Source: an uncultured bacterium
GTDB lineage: Bacteria; Cyanobacteriota; Vampirovibrionia; Gastranaerophilales; Gastranaerophilaceae
Assembly (NCBI GenBank): GCA_900553895.1
Contig: USFB01000021.1
Location: forward strand, 1-34,781
Direction of reading: 5' to 3'
Length of the DNA: 34,781 nt
Both the position numbers and the translations under genes were made by a program. Position 1 is the stretch's first letter; each line of letters opens with the position of its first letter. This document shows positions 14,540 to 23,483 of this stretch, one piece after another. Below the pieces are notes generated by a model. That model worked only from the letters and a program-made list of their open reading frames with translations, had not been told where the DNA came from and ran no database searches.

Positions 14540-16390
14540 ATGGAAAATTTTGAAACAGAAACACATACAAAAGAACTCGATTTGATGTTTGAACGACCTT
14601 CAAAAGAAGCTGTTCAGCGGGTTGAAAATGTTGATATGTTTCGTGATTTCAAAACTCAATTCAGGTTTTTGAGAAAAAATCTATCACCTTTATTAAGAAA
14701 AACGTTGAAAAAAGATTTTAAACAGGTCCTGATTGTAACTGTGCAAGAACCGCCTGTTGATTATATTTTGGCGTTTAGAAAACAATATCCCGATAAAGAT
14801 ATTAAAGTGCTTGTACCCGTAAATAATCTTGAAAATTTAGAAAAAACAAATATCAGTTTTGATTTCTTTTTGCAAAACAAAATTAATGAAGCAAGGTTGT
14901 ATAAATTTCCGAGAAATATTGAGAACGTGGAGGTTTTCGGATTATTTTCCACTGCTTTTTCAAGTCTTGAAGGTAATGATTTCTCTAAACTTCAATTCTT
15001 AGCACCGTTTATTAAAGCGGTTAGAATTTGCGCAAAAAAACTCAAACCCGATATAATTCATGCAGATAAAATTCCGTTCTTTTTGGGCGCGGAGTTTGAA
15101 AGTAAATTGCCTTATCCGATTAGAGTTTTGCAAATTGTTGATGATTTTTATACTTTGGAAAGTGAAAAAATCGAACCATTTTGGGTGGCAATTAATCTTG
15201 TTAATCTTAAGGGCATGAAAAAACTTTGTCGTGATAAGATTATTCAAAAATGTATGGCATCGCTTTTTAATTTGCACAGTACAAAGAATTTTCGCCAAAT
15301 GCGCGATTGCTTGGATTTTATTTATAAAAATTATGTGAAATTCAGAGAAAATATTAACAGAGAAGAAGAACTTGATGAAAATATTTTGTTTAAAAGAATG
15401 AATTCAAGGATACTTAAAATTTTTCCTGAATTACGTTTTGAAAATTTTAGTTATTATGACAAAATGTATTTTACGCTCAAAAAAACAGATTTTTGGGCAG
15501 TGATTTCAGAAAGTTATTACAAAGAAATTTTTGAAAATCATTCTATTTGTATTGATTTAAAAACAAGAATTAATCAAACTAAGTCAAAAAGCGGGTTTGT
15601 AAATTTAGGCATTGGAGAAATTAAAACAAAACTCTATCAGCCTTTTGATGTTAATAATTTCAGGGAATTAAGGCGGCGAAATAAAATGTATTTATTGAAA
15701 GAGTTTTCGGCGCAAAGGGTTAAGACAAAATTTGTTGATATTAGTCTTTTGAAGTCAGAAGATTGTGAAATTAGAGGTTATCTTGATTCGTTTTATGAAG
15801 CTCCGCTTATATTTGCGACCTTTAACGAAGATATTTTCAGAAATGGGATTGATATTGCGTTTAGTTCGATTTTGAAACTTTTTGAATTAAGAAAAAATAT
15901 TCAGGTGATTGTTAATATTCCAAACGGTTTAAGTAACAATTACATCAAATCTTGGGTCGAATTTTTGGAGAGAAATTCAGATTTGAACGGCAGATGGTTG
16001 TTTATAAACAGTAAAATTAATTTTGAACAGTTTTATGCAGCGTCTGATATAAATCTTTTGCCAAAGCGTATTAACAGTTCGGATATTGAATATTTGCATG
16101 GTATGGAATTAGGCTGTATTCCTGTTGCTGCAAGAGTTGGAATTTTAAATGACACTGTTGCGGATATTTTTGACGATATGGTTTTGGGATGTGGATTTAA
16201 GACAAAAAAGTCACTTTTGAATAATGAGAGTGCAGAAGAAGAGTATCTTGCCATATTGATTAAAGCTTTGAATTTATTTACAAATAATCCCGCAAGTTGG
16301 AATTTGTTAATCAAAAATGCGATGAATTATGATGCGCGTTGGAGTTTTGAAATCATAGAAAAATATAATAATATTTATGAGATGTTTTGA
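14540..16390 (+). CDS. Divergent glycogen/starch-synthase-like GT-B protein
   Basis: A 616-aa protein whose C-terminal half follows the layout of GT5 glycogen synthases. LGIGEIKTKLYQPFD (about 358-372) sits where GT5 has NGIDxxxWxP. An RRRNKMYLLKEF segment follows. FYAASDINLLPKRINSSDI to GCIPVAARVGILNDTVADI (about 498-542) corresponds to the GADxxLxPSxxEPCGL and GGLxDTV region. The catalytic EPCGL Glu is not conserved (the aligned residues are NSSDI), and the N-terminal KTGGL motif is absent. It may therefore be inactive or use other chemistry. It lies 5 nt after the GT2 gene and about 530 bp before a GH77 glucanotransferase gene, so a link to alpha-glucan metabolism is plausible. The assignment is by eye only. 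Confidence 0.65.
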   Translation: MENFETETHTKELDLMFERPSKEAVQRVENVDMFRDFKTQFRFLRKNLSPLLRKTLKKDFKQVLIVTVQEPPVDYILAFRKQYPDKDIKVLVPVNNLENLEKTNISFDFFLQNKINEARLYKFPRNIENVEVFGLFSTAFSSLEGNDFSKLQFLAPFIKAVRICAKKLKPDIIHADKIPFFLGAEFESKLPYPIRVLQIVDDFYTLESEKIEPFWVAINLVNLKGMKKLCRDKIIQKCMASLFNLHSTKNFRQMRDCLDFIYKNYVKFRENINREEELDENILFKRMNSRILKIFPELRFENFSYYDKMYFTLKKTDFWAVISESYYKEIFENHSICIDLKTRINQTKSKSGFVNLGIGEIKTKLYQPFDVNNFRELRRRNKMYLLKEFSAQRVKTKFVDISLLKSEDCEIRGYLDSFYEAPLIFATFNEDIFRNGIDIAFSSILKLFELRKNIQVIVNIPNGLSNNYIKSWVEFLERNSDLNGRWLFINSKINFEQFYAASDINLLPKRINSSDIEYLHGMELGCIPVAARVGILNDTVADIFDDMVLGCGFKTKKSLLNNESAEEEYLAILIKALNLFTNNPASWNLLIKNAMNYDARWSFEIIEKYNNIYEMF

Positions 16391-16400
16391 TTATGTTTTG

Positions 16401-16424
16401 TCGGTAGACTAAAGTCTGCTCTAC
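16401..16424. repeat. REP-like palindrome with GTAG foot
   Basis: Read on the minus strand it starts with GTAG, then AGCAGACTTTAGTCTACCG, with the small hairpin AGACT-TT-AGTCT. It lies just after the GT-B gene. Confidence 0.5.
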
Positions 16425-16508
16425 GCCTGTGTACATATTCATATAAACGTATGATTGCAAATAACCTCTCATTGAATATAATTAATATGTGTATTGGGAG
16501 AGGATTTG

Positions 16509-16832
16509 ATGAACAGACGTTGGTACGATTCAAATGAGCATACGCAAAGGGCTTTGTCTTTGCTAAAAGATATGGATGAAGTTAAAAGAAGAGCTTTATC
16601 ACGTGATTTAGCAAATGTTGTGAAACAGATTAAGGAAATGCACGAAGAAGACGAAGAACAAGATGTAAGCATTGGTATCGATAGAGTATTAGGGCTTTAT
16701 AAAATTTCAAATTCAAGACGTTGGTATGACAAAGTAAGTATTTTATCTTATGCATTAAAAACAATGTCAACGCTTCCAAAAGAAGATTTTTATAACATAA
16801 TGGAAGGCATAACAGCTTCTGTTTCTGCATAA
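16509..16832 (+). CDS. Hypothetical 107-aa helical protein
   Basis: I do not recognise a family. It is a soluble, highly charged, all-helical-looking protein with an RRWYDSNEHTQRAL start and a second RRWYDKVS stretch near residue 69, which hints at an internal duplication. GGGAGAGGA ends a few nt before the ATG at 16509 and fixes this start; an in-frame TTG at 16494 is part of the leader. TATAAT at 16477-16482 gives a -10 box. The gene stands between the GT-B gene and malQ, both on the same strand, and has its own promoter. Function unknown. Confidence 0.75.
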   Translation: MNRRWYDSNEHTQRALSLLKDMDEVKRRALSRDLANVVKQIKEMHEEDEEQDVSIGIDRVLGLYKISNSRRWYDKVSILSYALKTMSTLPKEDFYNIMEGITASVSA

Positions 16833-16860
16833 AATTTTTGTTACAACTCCTTTATATTTA

Positions 16861-16889
16861 TTGAAATAAAATTTTGTAAATGTTACACT
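16861..16889 (+). promoter_or_regulatory. Sigma-70 promoter of malQ
   Basis: TTGAAA at 16861-16866 and TACACT at 16884-16889 are separated by 17 bp. AAGGAG at 16908-16913 is the ribosome binding site for the ATG at 16924. Confidence 0.55.
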
Positions 16890-16923
16890 TATTCTCAGAA
16901 GAGAAATAAGGAGTAAAATATTT

Positions 16924-18792
16924 ATGGTCTGTTTAACATCAAAAAAAGCTGACGCTAAACTTGTGTCAGAAGCTTTAAAAGCACTTGGCAAAGATAATTT
17001 TGCACTAATTATTCACGGAAGCAGCTTCCCTTCAAAAGATGGTGAAGATACAGGCTTTGGCACTTTCAATTCGACTGCCGGGCACGAATTAATCGACTAT
17101 GCTCATGGGATTTTTAATGCACTTCAACTTGGACCAGCCGGTAAAACAAAGAGTTCAGACTCTTCGCCTTATACAGGTACAATTTTTTCAGGCAATCCTT
17201 TGTTTATTGACCTAAAACAATTGACTGAAAAGAAATGGGACAATATTCTTTCTCAAGAAACATTTGAAAAAGTTGTTGCAGGTAATCCTAACCAAAATCA
17301 AGGCAAAACGGCTTATTCATATATTATGAAGGCTCAAAATGAAGCACTTAAAGAAGCTTGGAATAATTTTAAACAAATTCATGGCGGACTATTTGGTTCT
17401 TCATTGAAGAAAGATTTTGAAAAATTCAAAAAAGAAAATGCTTTTTGGTTGGATAACGACTCTTTGTATGAAGCACTTTCTTTAGAAAATGATAATGATT
17501 TTTGGTACACATGGAAAAACGAATCCGACAAAAACTTGATGAATCCAAAATCAGAAGAAGAAAAGAAAGCTGCAGAAACTAGAATTGCAGATATCAGAAA
17601 AAAATACGAAGATGAAATAGAATTCTACAAGTTCTGTCAATTTGTTTTAGAAATCCAAAACGAAGAAACGAAGAAATTTGCTTTATCAAAAGGTATTAAA
17701 ATGATTGCTGATCGCCAAGTTGCATTTTCAGATAGAGATGCTTGGGCTTATCAATCATTATTCTTAGAAGGTTGGTACTTAGGTTGCCCTCCTGATTATT
17801 TCTCAAAAGACGGTCAAGCTTGGGGCTTCCCTGTAATGGATCCTGACAAAATGTTTAATGCTGACGGTTCTTTGGGCGAAGGCGGCATCTTGATGAAAAA
17901 TCTTTACAGAAAGATGTTCAAAGAAAACCCTGGTGGTGTAAGAATTGACCACATCGTTGGATTGATTGATCCTTGGGTTTATAAAGTTGGTAGAAAACCA
18001 ATGTGTGAAGAAGGCGCAGGAAGATTATATTCTTCTCCTGAACATCCTGAACTTTCAAGATATGCAATTGCAAGAAATGAAGATTTAGATTGGACATTAG
18101 AAGCCGATAAAGAAAAAAGAGTTAAAACTCTATCAGAAGAACAAATTAAACTTTATGGCAGATTGATTGAAAAAATCGTTATTGCAGCAGCAAAAGAATG
18201 TGGCATGGACAAAAACGCAATTGTTTGTGAAGATTTAGGTACTTTAACAAATCCTGTTGACGCAGTAATGAAGAAATACGAACTTCAAGGTATGAGATTA
18301 ACTCAGTTTGTAGTTCCTGAAAAACCTGAACACCCATACAGATGTAAAAATATTACTGAACACGTTTGGAATATGGTTGGTACTCACGACAATTTACCTA
18401 TTTCTATGTGGGCTGAAAGCATGATTAACACTCACGAAGGTTATTTGCACGCTAAAAACCTTGTAGAAGATTTATTTGCTGAAGCTGAAAACAAAGATGA
18501 TATCATTGTTAGACTTACTCAAGATAAAGAATATTTGAGATTTGTTAAATTAACAGAAATCTTCGCTTCAAAAGCAAGAAATGTTCAAATGTTCTTCACT
18601 GATTATTTCCAAATCAATGATGTTTATAATAGACCTGGAACATCAGGCGATCAAAACTGGTCACTTAGACTTCCAAACAATTATCAAGAACTTCAACCAA
18701 TTGATTTGCACGCATTATTAAAAGCTGCAATTATTGCAAGAGGTAAAGAATTTGCGTCAAAACACGCAAGCTTGATTGAAAAATTGGGTTAG
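16924..18792 (+). CDS. malQ: 4-alpha-glucanotransferase (GH77, amylomaltase)
   Basis: It transfers alpha-1,4-glucan segments between maltooligosaccharides or glycogen chains in the cytoplasm. GH77 landmarks are in order: LQLGPAGKTKSSDSSPY at 67-83, GNPLFIDL at 90-97, VRIDHIVGL with nucleophile Asp342, VCEDLG with acid/base Glu436, GMRLTQF at 456-462 and VGTHDNLP with Asp489. At 622 aa it is longer than the common 500-aa form. The extra length is mainly a Lys/Glu-rich helical insertion at about 150-260. It has its own promoter and terminator, so it is monocistronic. The nearby glycogen-synthase-like gene suggests a shared role in storage glucan turnover. Confidence 0.92.
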   Translation: MVCLTSKKADAKLVSEALKALGKDNFALIIHGSSFPSKDGEDTGFGTFNSTAGHELIDYAHGIFNALQLGPAGKTKSSDSSPYTGTIFSGNPLFIDLKQLTEKKWDNILSQETFEKVVAGNPNQNQGKTAYSYIMKAQNEALKEAWNNFKQIHGGLFGSSLKKDFEKFKKENAFWLDNDSLYEALSLENDNDFWYTWKNESDKNLMNPKSEEEKKAAETRIADIRKKYEDEIEFYKFCQFVLEIQNEETKKFALSKGIKMIADRQVAFSDRDAWAYQSLFLEGWYLGCPPDYFSKDGQAWGFPVMDPDKMFNADGSLGEGGILMKNLYRKMFKENPGGVRIDHIVGLIDPWVYKVGRKPMCEEGAGRLYSSPEHPELSRYAIARNEDLDWTLEADKEKRVKTLSEEQIKLYGRLIEKIVIAAAKECGMDKNAIVCEDLGTLTNPVDAVMKKYELQGMRLTQFVVPEKPEHPYRCKNITEHVWNMVGTHDNLPISMWAESMINTHEGYLHAKNLVEDLFAEAENKDDIIVRLTQDKEYLRFVKLTEIFASKARNVQMFFTDYFQINDVYNRPGTSGDQNWSLRLPNNYQELQPIDLHALLKAAIIARGKEFASKHASLIEKLG

Positions 18793-18810
18793 TTTGATTT
18801 TAGAAATTTT

Positions 18811-18852
18811 ATGTGGTGGAAATGCTTTGCATTTCCACCACATATTTTTATT
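18811..18852 (+). terminator. Terminator of malQ
   Basis: A perfect 15-bp stem, ATGTGGTGGAAATGC / GCATTTCCACCACAT, with a TTT loop, followed by ATTTTTATT. Confidence 0.93.
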
Positions 18853-18888
18853 ATCAAAATAAAGCTAATTTTTTTTAGCAAAATATAT

Positions 18889-19038
18889 TTATAGGGTTGA
18901 ATATGAATTAATAAAAACTATCTGTCGTTTGAAAAGTTTTGGTTTTAGTAACCTTCGTACGCCTCTATTAAAGGCTTCTATTGGGTTTGTGGTATATTTC
19001 AATTGTCTGATTTTAGCCGGATATTTCATTTGAGAAAG
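18889..19038 (-). pseudogene. C-terminal remnant of an IS256-family transposase
   Basis: The minus strand between malQ and the repeat-protein gene encodes 49 residues between two stops. They include YPAKIRQLKYTTNPIEAFNR, then GVRRLLK. IS256-family transposases have this signature near their C-terminus (yP..IR..iYTTNaIE.lNr..Rk..K). An in-frame TAA precedes the fragment, there is no start codon, and the rest of the transposase is missing. The stretch after GVRRLLK no longer resembles the family. It marks an old insertion next to the sigma-like gene. Confidence 0.7.
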
Positions 19039-19053
19039 TTACTTATAAAAAGT

Positions 19054-21012
19054 TTAATTGTCCTTAATTTTAAATGTAAAAATATTTTTTCCCAAAACAT
19101 CTTTAGAAAAATTTTCGGCAAATTTTATAAAGTTTTCTGTTTGCGAATGTTGTGGAAGTTCAAAAACATATTCAATATCGGGGTGTTCTAACATATTCTG
19201 TTTAACAGCATCACATATATTTTTAGATGATGATACTGTCGTTTTATTCGCTTTTTTTATTAAAAACTTTAAGATTCTTATATATAAATCTTCATCTTTA
19301 TTCATGCTAATCGTCGTTCCCTTTAATGATTCATTGATAACCTCTGAAAAGAAACTATTGATTTCCATTTTGTGTTTTACCAAAGAAGTACTATATAACA
19401 ATATACCTGGTTGCTTCATCACCCATTCGACAATAGATTGTATATCTACTTGCTTTATTTTTGCCAATTCATTTGCTTTTTTATAAATATTTTCCGGATT
19501 CATATAGAAAAGCTGTGGATTTCCATTACACAATTTTATACATCTTGGTAAATCTAAATGTAATAATTCTGCCAATTTTACAACGTTACAATAAATTGTT
19601 TCAGGTTTTTGTACAAATAATTGAGGCCTTTTAACATAGTTGTTTTTCAATGTTTCAATATCTATATTTAATAATTTTGAACCTTGCAATACATTGTTAT
19701 AAATAGTCTCCGGACTTTGATATATCAGATTAACTTGTTTTTTAGCTAACAAAATATATTTATCAAAATCTATCTCTAATAGCTTTGCAGTTCTTTGCAT
19801 ATTACGTTCTAATATTTTAAAATTTCTTGAAAATAAATATGGTGTTTTCTGATAAAGTTTAATACAATCTTCTTTAGATATCGCTAATAAATTTGCTAAT
19901 CCTTCTATATTATCATCTAAAGTTTCGTTTTTTCCGTACAATAAATTTGGTCTTAATTTGATTACTTTTAAAAGTTGTTTATCAGAATAATTTATTTTTT
20001 TTTGTAGATTATCTACGTTTTTTCTTAAGTTTTGTGGTGACATATATAGTAGCGACGGTTGTTTTTGACATAATTCTATAAAATCATTTTCTGGTAAACC
20101 AAGTAATTCACTTGACTGTTTGATATTATTTTTTACAGTATTTGTATTTAACGATAACAAAGTAGGAAAGTTTGAAAAAATATGAAGTACATTCTCTTCG
20201 GTTGTTCCTAGTATATCTTTATACTCTGACACTCGCTCAACAATTTTATTTATTGATTCCATTTTAGTTAATTTTATTAACAACTTTTCAATGTTTGTAT
20301 CTTCACTTTTTAGACCAAAAATCTGTTTTAATTTAGTTATTTTGTCTTTTATATCTTGTGGTAAACAATCATTTTCATATTGAATTTTCTTAATTGCTTT
20401 TTTAATGTGTTTGTTTACATTTGTTAATGCAATACCCATTGTTTCAGCTATTTGTATATGAGTCTTACCTCTTGACAATTCTTCTAATACAAATTTTTCT
20501 TTTTCTGTTAAAAACTCGGCGCTATATAATTTTTCTAATTCTTCTATTGCTTCTTTTTGTTCTTCTGCATCTCCTCTTTTTGAATCAATGCCTTTTTGTA
20601 TAATATCAGTATAATATAAAGTTCTTCCTTTATCTGTTACTATCTTTCTATCTATACTTGCACGACCGAATTCTGTTTTTCTAGCATCTTTTTTCTTCTT
20701 AAAACTATTCAATTGTTCTAAAATATAGTTTAAAGGTTCTTCTACATTAACCGATTCTATAACACTTTCAAAAAACTTTAGAAATAAATCTTGTATGCAA
20801 TCCTGCTTATTATGAGTCGTTTTGGCAATATGATTACCTTCTTTTATAATTTTCTCTTTAAAAATAGATAACAATTCTAATGTTAACGGTTCACGTTTTA
20901 ATGGATTTGAATACATATATTTTGTTAAAATGTTTTGGGCATTAACCGTTTCTTGTTTATTTAAATAGATAGCTTTTGTATTTATATTGTATTTATTTGT
21001 CTGTATTCTCAT
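19054..21012 (-). CDS. Sigma-factor-like protein fused to eight 36-residue mTERF-like repeats
   Basis: The N-terminal third resembles an ECF-type sigma factor. A region-2-like helical block (about 41-125, with NKQDCIQDLFLKFFESV at 68-84) leads to a region-4-like helix-turn-helix, LTEKEKFVLEELSRGKTHIQ and on to KKAIKKI (168-210). From 254 to 541 there are eight consecutive units of exactly 36 residues, starting near 254, 290, 326, 362, 398, 434, 470 and 506. The consensus is roughly PETIYxNVxxxxxLLxID, then xKxPQLFYxS. The proline-leucine spacing is that of mTERF repeats, which bind nucleic acid in mitochondria and chloroplasts. The last 110 residues are unassigned. No ribosome binding site is visible before 21012; TATAAT lies at 21045-21050. 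It may be a modular DNA- or RNA-binding transcription factor. The repeat assignment is by eye. Confidence 0.75.
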   Translation of the reverse strand: MRIQTNKYNINTKAIYLNKQETVNAQNILTKYMYSNPLKREPLTLELLSIFKEKIIKEGNHIAKTTHNKQDCIQDLFLKFFESVIESVNVEEPLNYILEQLNSFKKKKDARKTEFGRASIDRKIVTDKGRTLYYTDIIQKGIDSKRGDAEEQKEAIEELEKLYSAEFLTEKEKFVLEELSRGKTHIQIAETMGIALTNVNKHIKKAIKKIQYENDCLPQDIKDKITKLKQIFGLKSEDTNIEKLLIKLTKMESINKIVERVSEYKDILGTTEENVLHIFSNFPTLLSLNTNTVKNNIKQSSELLGLPENDFIELCQKQPSLLYMSPQNLRKNVDNLQKKINYSDKQLLKVIKLRPNLLYGKNETLDDNIEGLANLLAISKEDCIKLYQKTPYLFSRNFKILERNMQRTAKLLEIDFDKYILLAKKQVNLIYQSPETIYNNVLQGSKLLNIDIETLKNNYVKRPQLFVQKPETIYCNVVKLAELLHLDLPRCIKLCNGNPQLFYMNPENIYKKANELAKIKQVDIQSIVEWVMKQPGILLYSTSLVKHKMEINSFFSEVINESLKGTTISMNKDEDLYIRILKFLIKKANKTTVSSSKNICDAVKQNMLEHPDIEYVFELPQHSQTENFIKFAENFSKDVLGKNIFTFKIKDN

Positions 21013-21142
21013 TTGTTATCAATTAATTTATTTTGACCTACATTATTATACAAGTATCGTAAATTAAAAATTTGCTAAAATTAATATAACAAAAACTTAA
21101 AGTTTTTCAAATTCATGCCGATTTTATTGTTGCAATTTTTAA

Positions 21143-21171
21143 TTGAAAAATCTAAGTATTTTTTTTATAAT
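21143..21171 (+). promoter_or_regulatory. Sigma-70 promoter giving a leaderless mRNA for the TPR gene
   Basis: TTGAAA at 21143-21148 and TATAAT at 21166-21171 are 17 bp apart. The ATG at 21178 is 7 nt beyond the -10 box, where transcription should start. There is no ribosome binding site. Confidence 0.65.
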
Positions 21172-21177
21172 TTTGCT

Positions 21178-21741
21178 ATGAAGAGATTACTAATTTTAGC
21201 ATTTATATTAAATTGTACCGCAACGTTTGCCGCAGAAGATTTATCAAAGCAAGCGACAGCTTTTTACAGTGACAACAACTATCAAAAAACAATGGATTTG
21301 ATTCTTCAAATCGCGGAAGATGAACGTTCGGCACAAGATTGGCTTTTGTTAGGTAACGTTTTGGAAGATAAAGGCGAAAAAGATAATGCTGTTTTTATGT
21401 ACCAAAAGGCGGTTGTGACCGATCATAAATACTATAAAGCTTATTACAATTTAGCAAATTATTACGCCGAAAATAACCAATATAATATGGCTGTAGCAAA
21501 TTATAAAAAAGCAGCTTCATACAGCAAAGAGAATTCTTATATTTTTTATAATTTAGCTTGTGCATACATAAAAATGGGTAATTTGAAAAAAGCCAAAACC
21601 TATTTGAATAAAGCAATCATGATAAAGTCAGATGTACCCGAATATCATTACAATTTGGCTTATGTTTATAAACAACTCGGCAAAGAAAAACTGGCAAAAA
21701 CTTATCTCGATAATTATAATAAGTTGACACCAAGTCTGTAG
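21178..21741 (+). CDS. Exported TPR-repeat protein
   Basis: A 187-aa protein with a Sec signal peptide, MKRLLILAFILNCTATFAAE (cleavage likely after FAA, residue 18), then about five tetratricopeptide repeats from about 20 to 180, for example DWLLLGNVLEDKGEKDNAVF and YYNLANYYAENNQYNMAV. TPR arrays mediate protein-protein contacts; here this would be in the periplasm. The start at 21178 is chosen because the signal peptide begins there and because the promoter ends 7 nt before it. The longer frame from 21115 would cover the promoter. It converges with the FkbH-like gene, leaving only 2 bp between stops and no terminator. Partner unknown. Confidence 0.85.
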   Translation: MKRLLILAFILNCTATFAAEDLSKQATAFYSDNNYQKTMDLILQIAEDERSAQDWLLLGNVLEDKGEKDNAVFMYQKAVVTDHKYYKAYYNLANYYAENNQYNMAVANYKKAASYSKENSYIFYNLACAYIKMGNLKKAKTYLNKAIMIKSDVPEYHYNLAYVYKQLGKEKLAKTYLDNYNKLTPSL

Positions 21742-21743
21742 TA

Positions 21744-23483
21744 TTATTTTTTCAAGCTTAACAAATTTTCGCCCAACAGTTTATTTCCGACTTCAACAAC
21801 TCTTTTTGCCAAATCAACATAAACTCTTCTTGAAAAATGGTTGATACAAGTTGTGTAGTCTTCGTCATTTTTGATAAAATCTGTGAGTTCAATGAATTCT
21901 ACTTTATTTTTAAACTCCTTTTTTATTGCAGAATTTAAAATCTTATGACGTTCTGCCATATTTTCATATCCTGCTTGAACTTTATTTGTTGAGCTTTCAC
22001 TTCCTAAAATCAAAACTAACTTAGCTTTCAAGTTATTTAAAATATAATTAATATTTTTTATAACCAAATCAACCGGTGGATTTCCACCAAATACATAGTG
22101 TTTCTTAAACTCTTGCAGCATTAAAATATTTTGCGGACGAACTTCTACAGGAATTGGCGCAAGAATTTTTTCCCAATTCGCTTCATTAGTTATGTCACAA
22201 TCCGCAAATCCAAAGAACGCATAAGTACCGTCGTCTTTATTAATATAAATTCCGCTATGCGTTACTGTTAAAAGACTCAAAAACACAAGATTATATTTTT
22301 TATCAAAAAACTTCGTCTTAAACTCGTCCGCATTTGGGAACGGAAAACGCATTGAAAGCTCTGCCAATTTTTCTTTTGAAAGTCGATGTGTTTGTTCAAT
22401 AAACGCAGTATGCGTATGCGCTAAAATATAAACCAATTGCTTATTCCAATACGGAAATTCCGTATCAATATTGCAATCAGCATCAATATAACTCAATGTC
22501 GAATACAAATCACAAGGCCCTTTAAAAAGAATATTTTTATTGTTCAATTTTGGTACAGGTGCAGTTTTAATTTCCAAATTTTCAACAATTTCTATCCAAT
22601 CGACTTGACCATCTAAATTTGACGCAACTTCGCTCTTAATCTCTATTTGCGGTTTTTTCAAATAATCATAAACAAACTGTTCGATTCCCATATTCATAAT
22701 TCTGCAAGAGAACAAGAAATGGACAAGCTTGTTTTCCATTTGATTTAAAGCATAAAATCCACAAATCCCATAATTTCCAAACTTATCTTCTGCAATAATA
22801 TAAGCACAATCATTATTTTTAATTGTAGTTTCCAAGTTTTCATCTCTAAATTTTGTGAAATTCAATTGATTAGTTCTTGTGATAAGTTTTTTTATTCTCT
22901 CTAAATTATTTAAACAATCTTTTTTTATACAAATTTTTATTTTACTTGAGCGCAAAAAATCTTCGTTTGAAGAAGCTTGTGCGATTTGATGTGATTTTTC
23001 TTCCAATATTTTATACTGTTTGAGCCTCGTGTGTTCAAAATCATAATCATTAACTAAGTAAAGCTCTTCTGCTATTTTGCTAATAAATTCAGGTGTCGCA
23101 CTCATAATGTTTGGCGAATAAAATTTAGCTTCATTAATATTAGAGTCATTATCGTCAATGAAAATAACATTTTCTTCTCTCAAATTCATTGATTGGATTA
23201 TATCTTTAACACGCTCACCTTTTGGTGTCCAGTCAATTGAAGTAAAAACAAATAAATCCCAAACATCTTTAATACCTAAATCAATAAATTTAGATTTTAC
23301 ATCATCCAAATTATTTTTAGAACAAATGGAATTCATAATTCCTTTGGTCGTAAGTTCACGCACAAGCGCAATAGTTTCCGGCTTAAGAATAATTTCACCT
23401 TCGGATAAATTACCGTTCCAAAAAGTGTCGTCTAAGTCCCAAATAATTAATTTTGTTTTTGTTATATCGTAATTTTTACTCAT
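21744..23483 (-). CDS. FkbH-like HAD-IIIC protein with C-terminal SGNH-like region
   Basis: The N-terminal HAD domain (about 10-150) has KLIIWDLDDTFWNGNLSEGE with the DxDxT motif Asp16 and Asp18, CSKNN, and FIDDN. A GNAT-like region typical of FkbH proteins follows (about 180-300). FkbH proteins load glyceryl groups onto acyl carrier proteins in polyketide clusters, but no such cluster is here. The last 250 residues look like an SGNH-hydrolase fold (VLILGSES and NHFSRRVYVDLAKRV near the end), although the usual Asp of the DxxH pair seems absent. The start at 23483 overlaps the stop of the upstream gene (TAATG), so translation is coupled; this gives 579 aa. It may be a surface-polysaccharide or lipid-modifying enzyme. 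Confidence 0.75.
   Translation of the reverse strand: MSKNYDITKTKLIIWDLDDTFWNGNLSEGEIILKPETIALVRELTTKGIMNSICSKNNLDDVKSKFIDLGIKDVWDLFVFTSIDWTPKGERVKDIIQSMNLREENVIFIDDNDSNINEAKFYSPNIMSATPEFISKIAEELYLVNDYDFEHTRLKQYKILEEKSHQIAQASSNEDFLRSSKIKICIKKDCLNNLERIKKLITRTNQLNFTKFRDENLETTIKNNDCAYIIAEDKFGNYGICGFYALNQMENKLVHFLFSCRIMNMGIEQFVYDYLKKPQIEIKSEVASNLDGQVDWIEIVENLEIKTAPVPKLNNKNILFKGPCDLYSTLSYIDADCNIDTEFPYWNKQLVYILAHTHTAFIEQTHRLSKEKLAELSMRFPFPNADEFKTKFFDKKYNLVFLSLLTVTHSGIYINKDDGTYAFFGFADCDITNEANWEKILAPIPVEVRPQNILMLQEFKKHYVFGGNPPVDLVIKNINYILNNLKAKLVLILGSESSTNKVQAGYENMAERHKILNSAIKKEFKNKVEFIELTDFIKNDEDYTTCINHFSRRVYVDLAKRVVEVGNKLLGENLLSLKK

Noticed and set aside
19058..19486. 142-codon open frame on the plus strand inside the sigma-like repeat gene
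   Set aside because: Antisense shadow of an AT-rich gene; no promoter or ribosome binding site and no recognisable motif.
19390..20253. TALE-like, TPR or pentapeptide repeats in the sigma-like protein
   Set aside because: The 36-residue unit lacks TALE di-residue loops and the TPR consensus; the Pro-x-Leu-Leu pattern fits mTERF-type repeats better.
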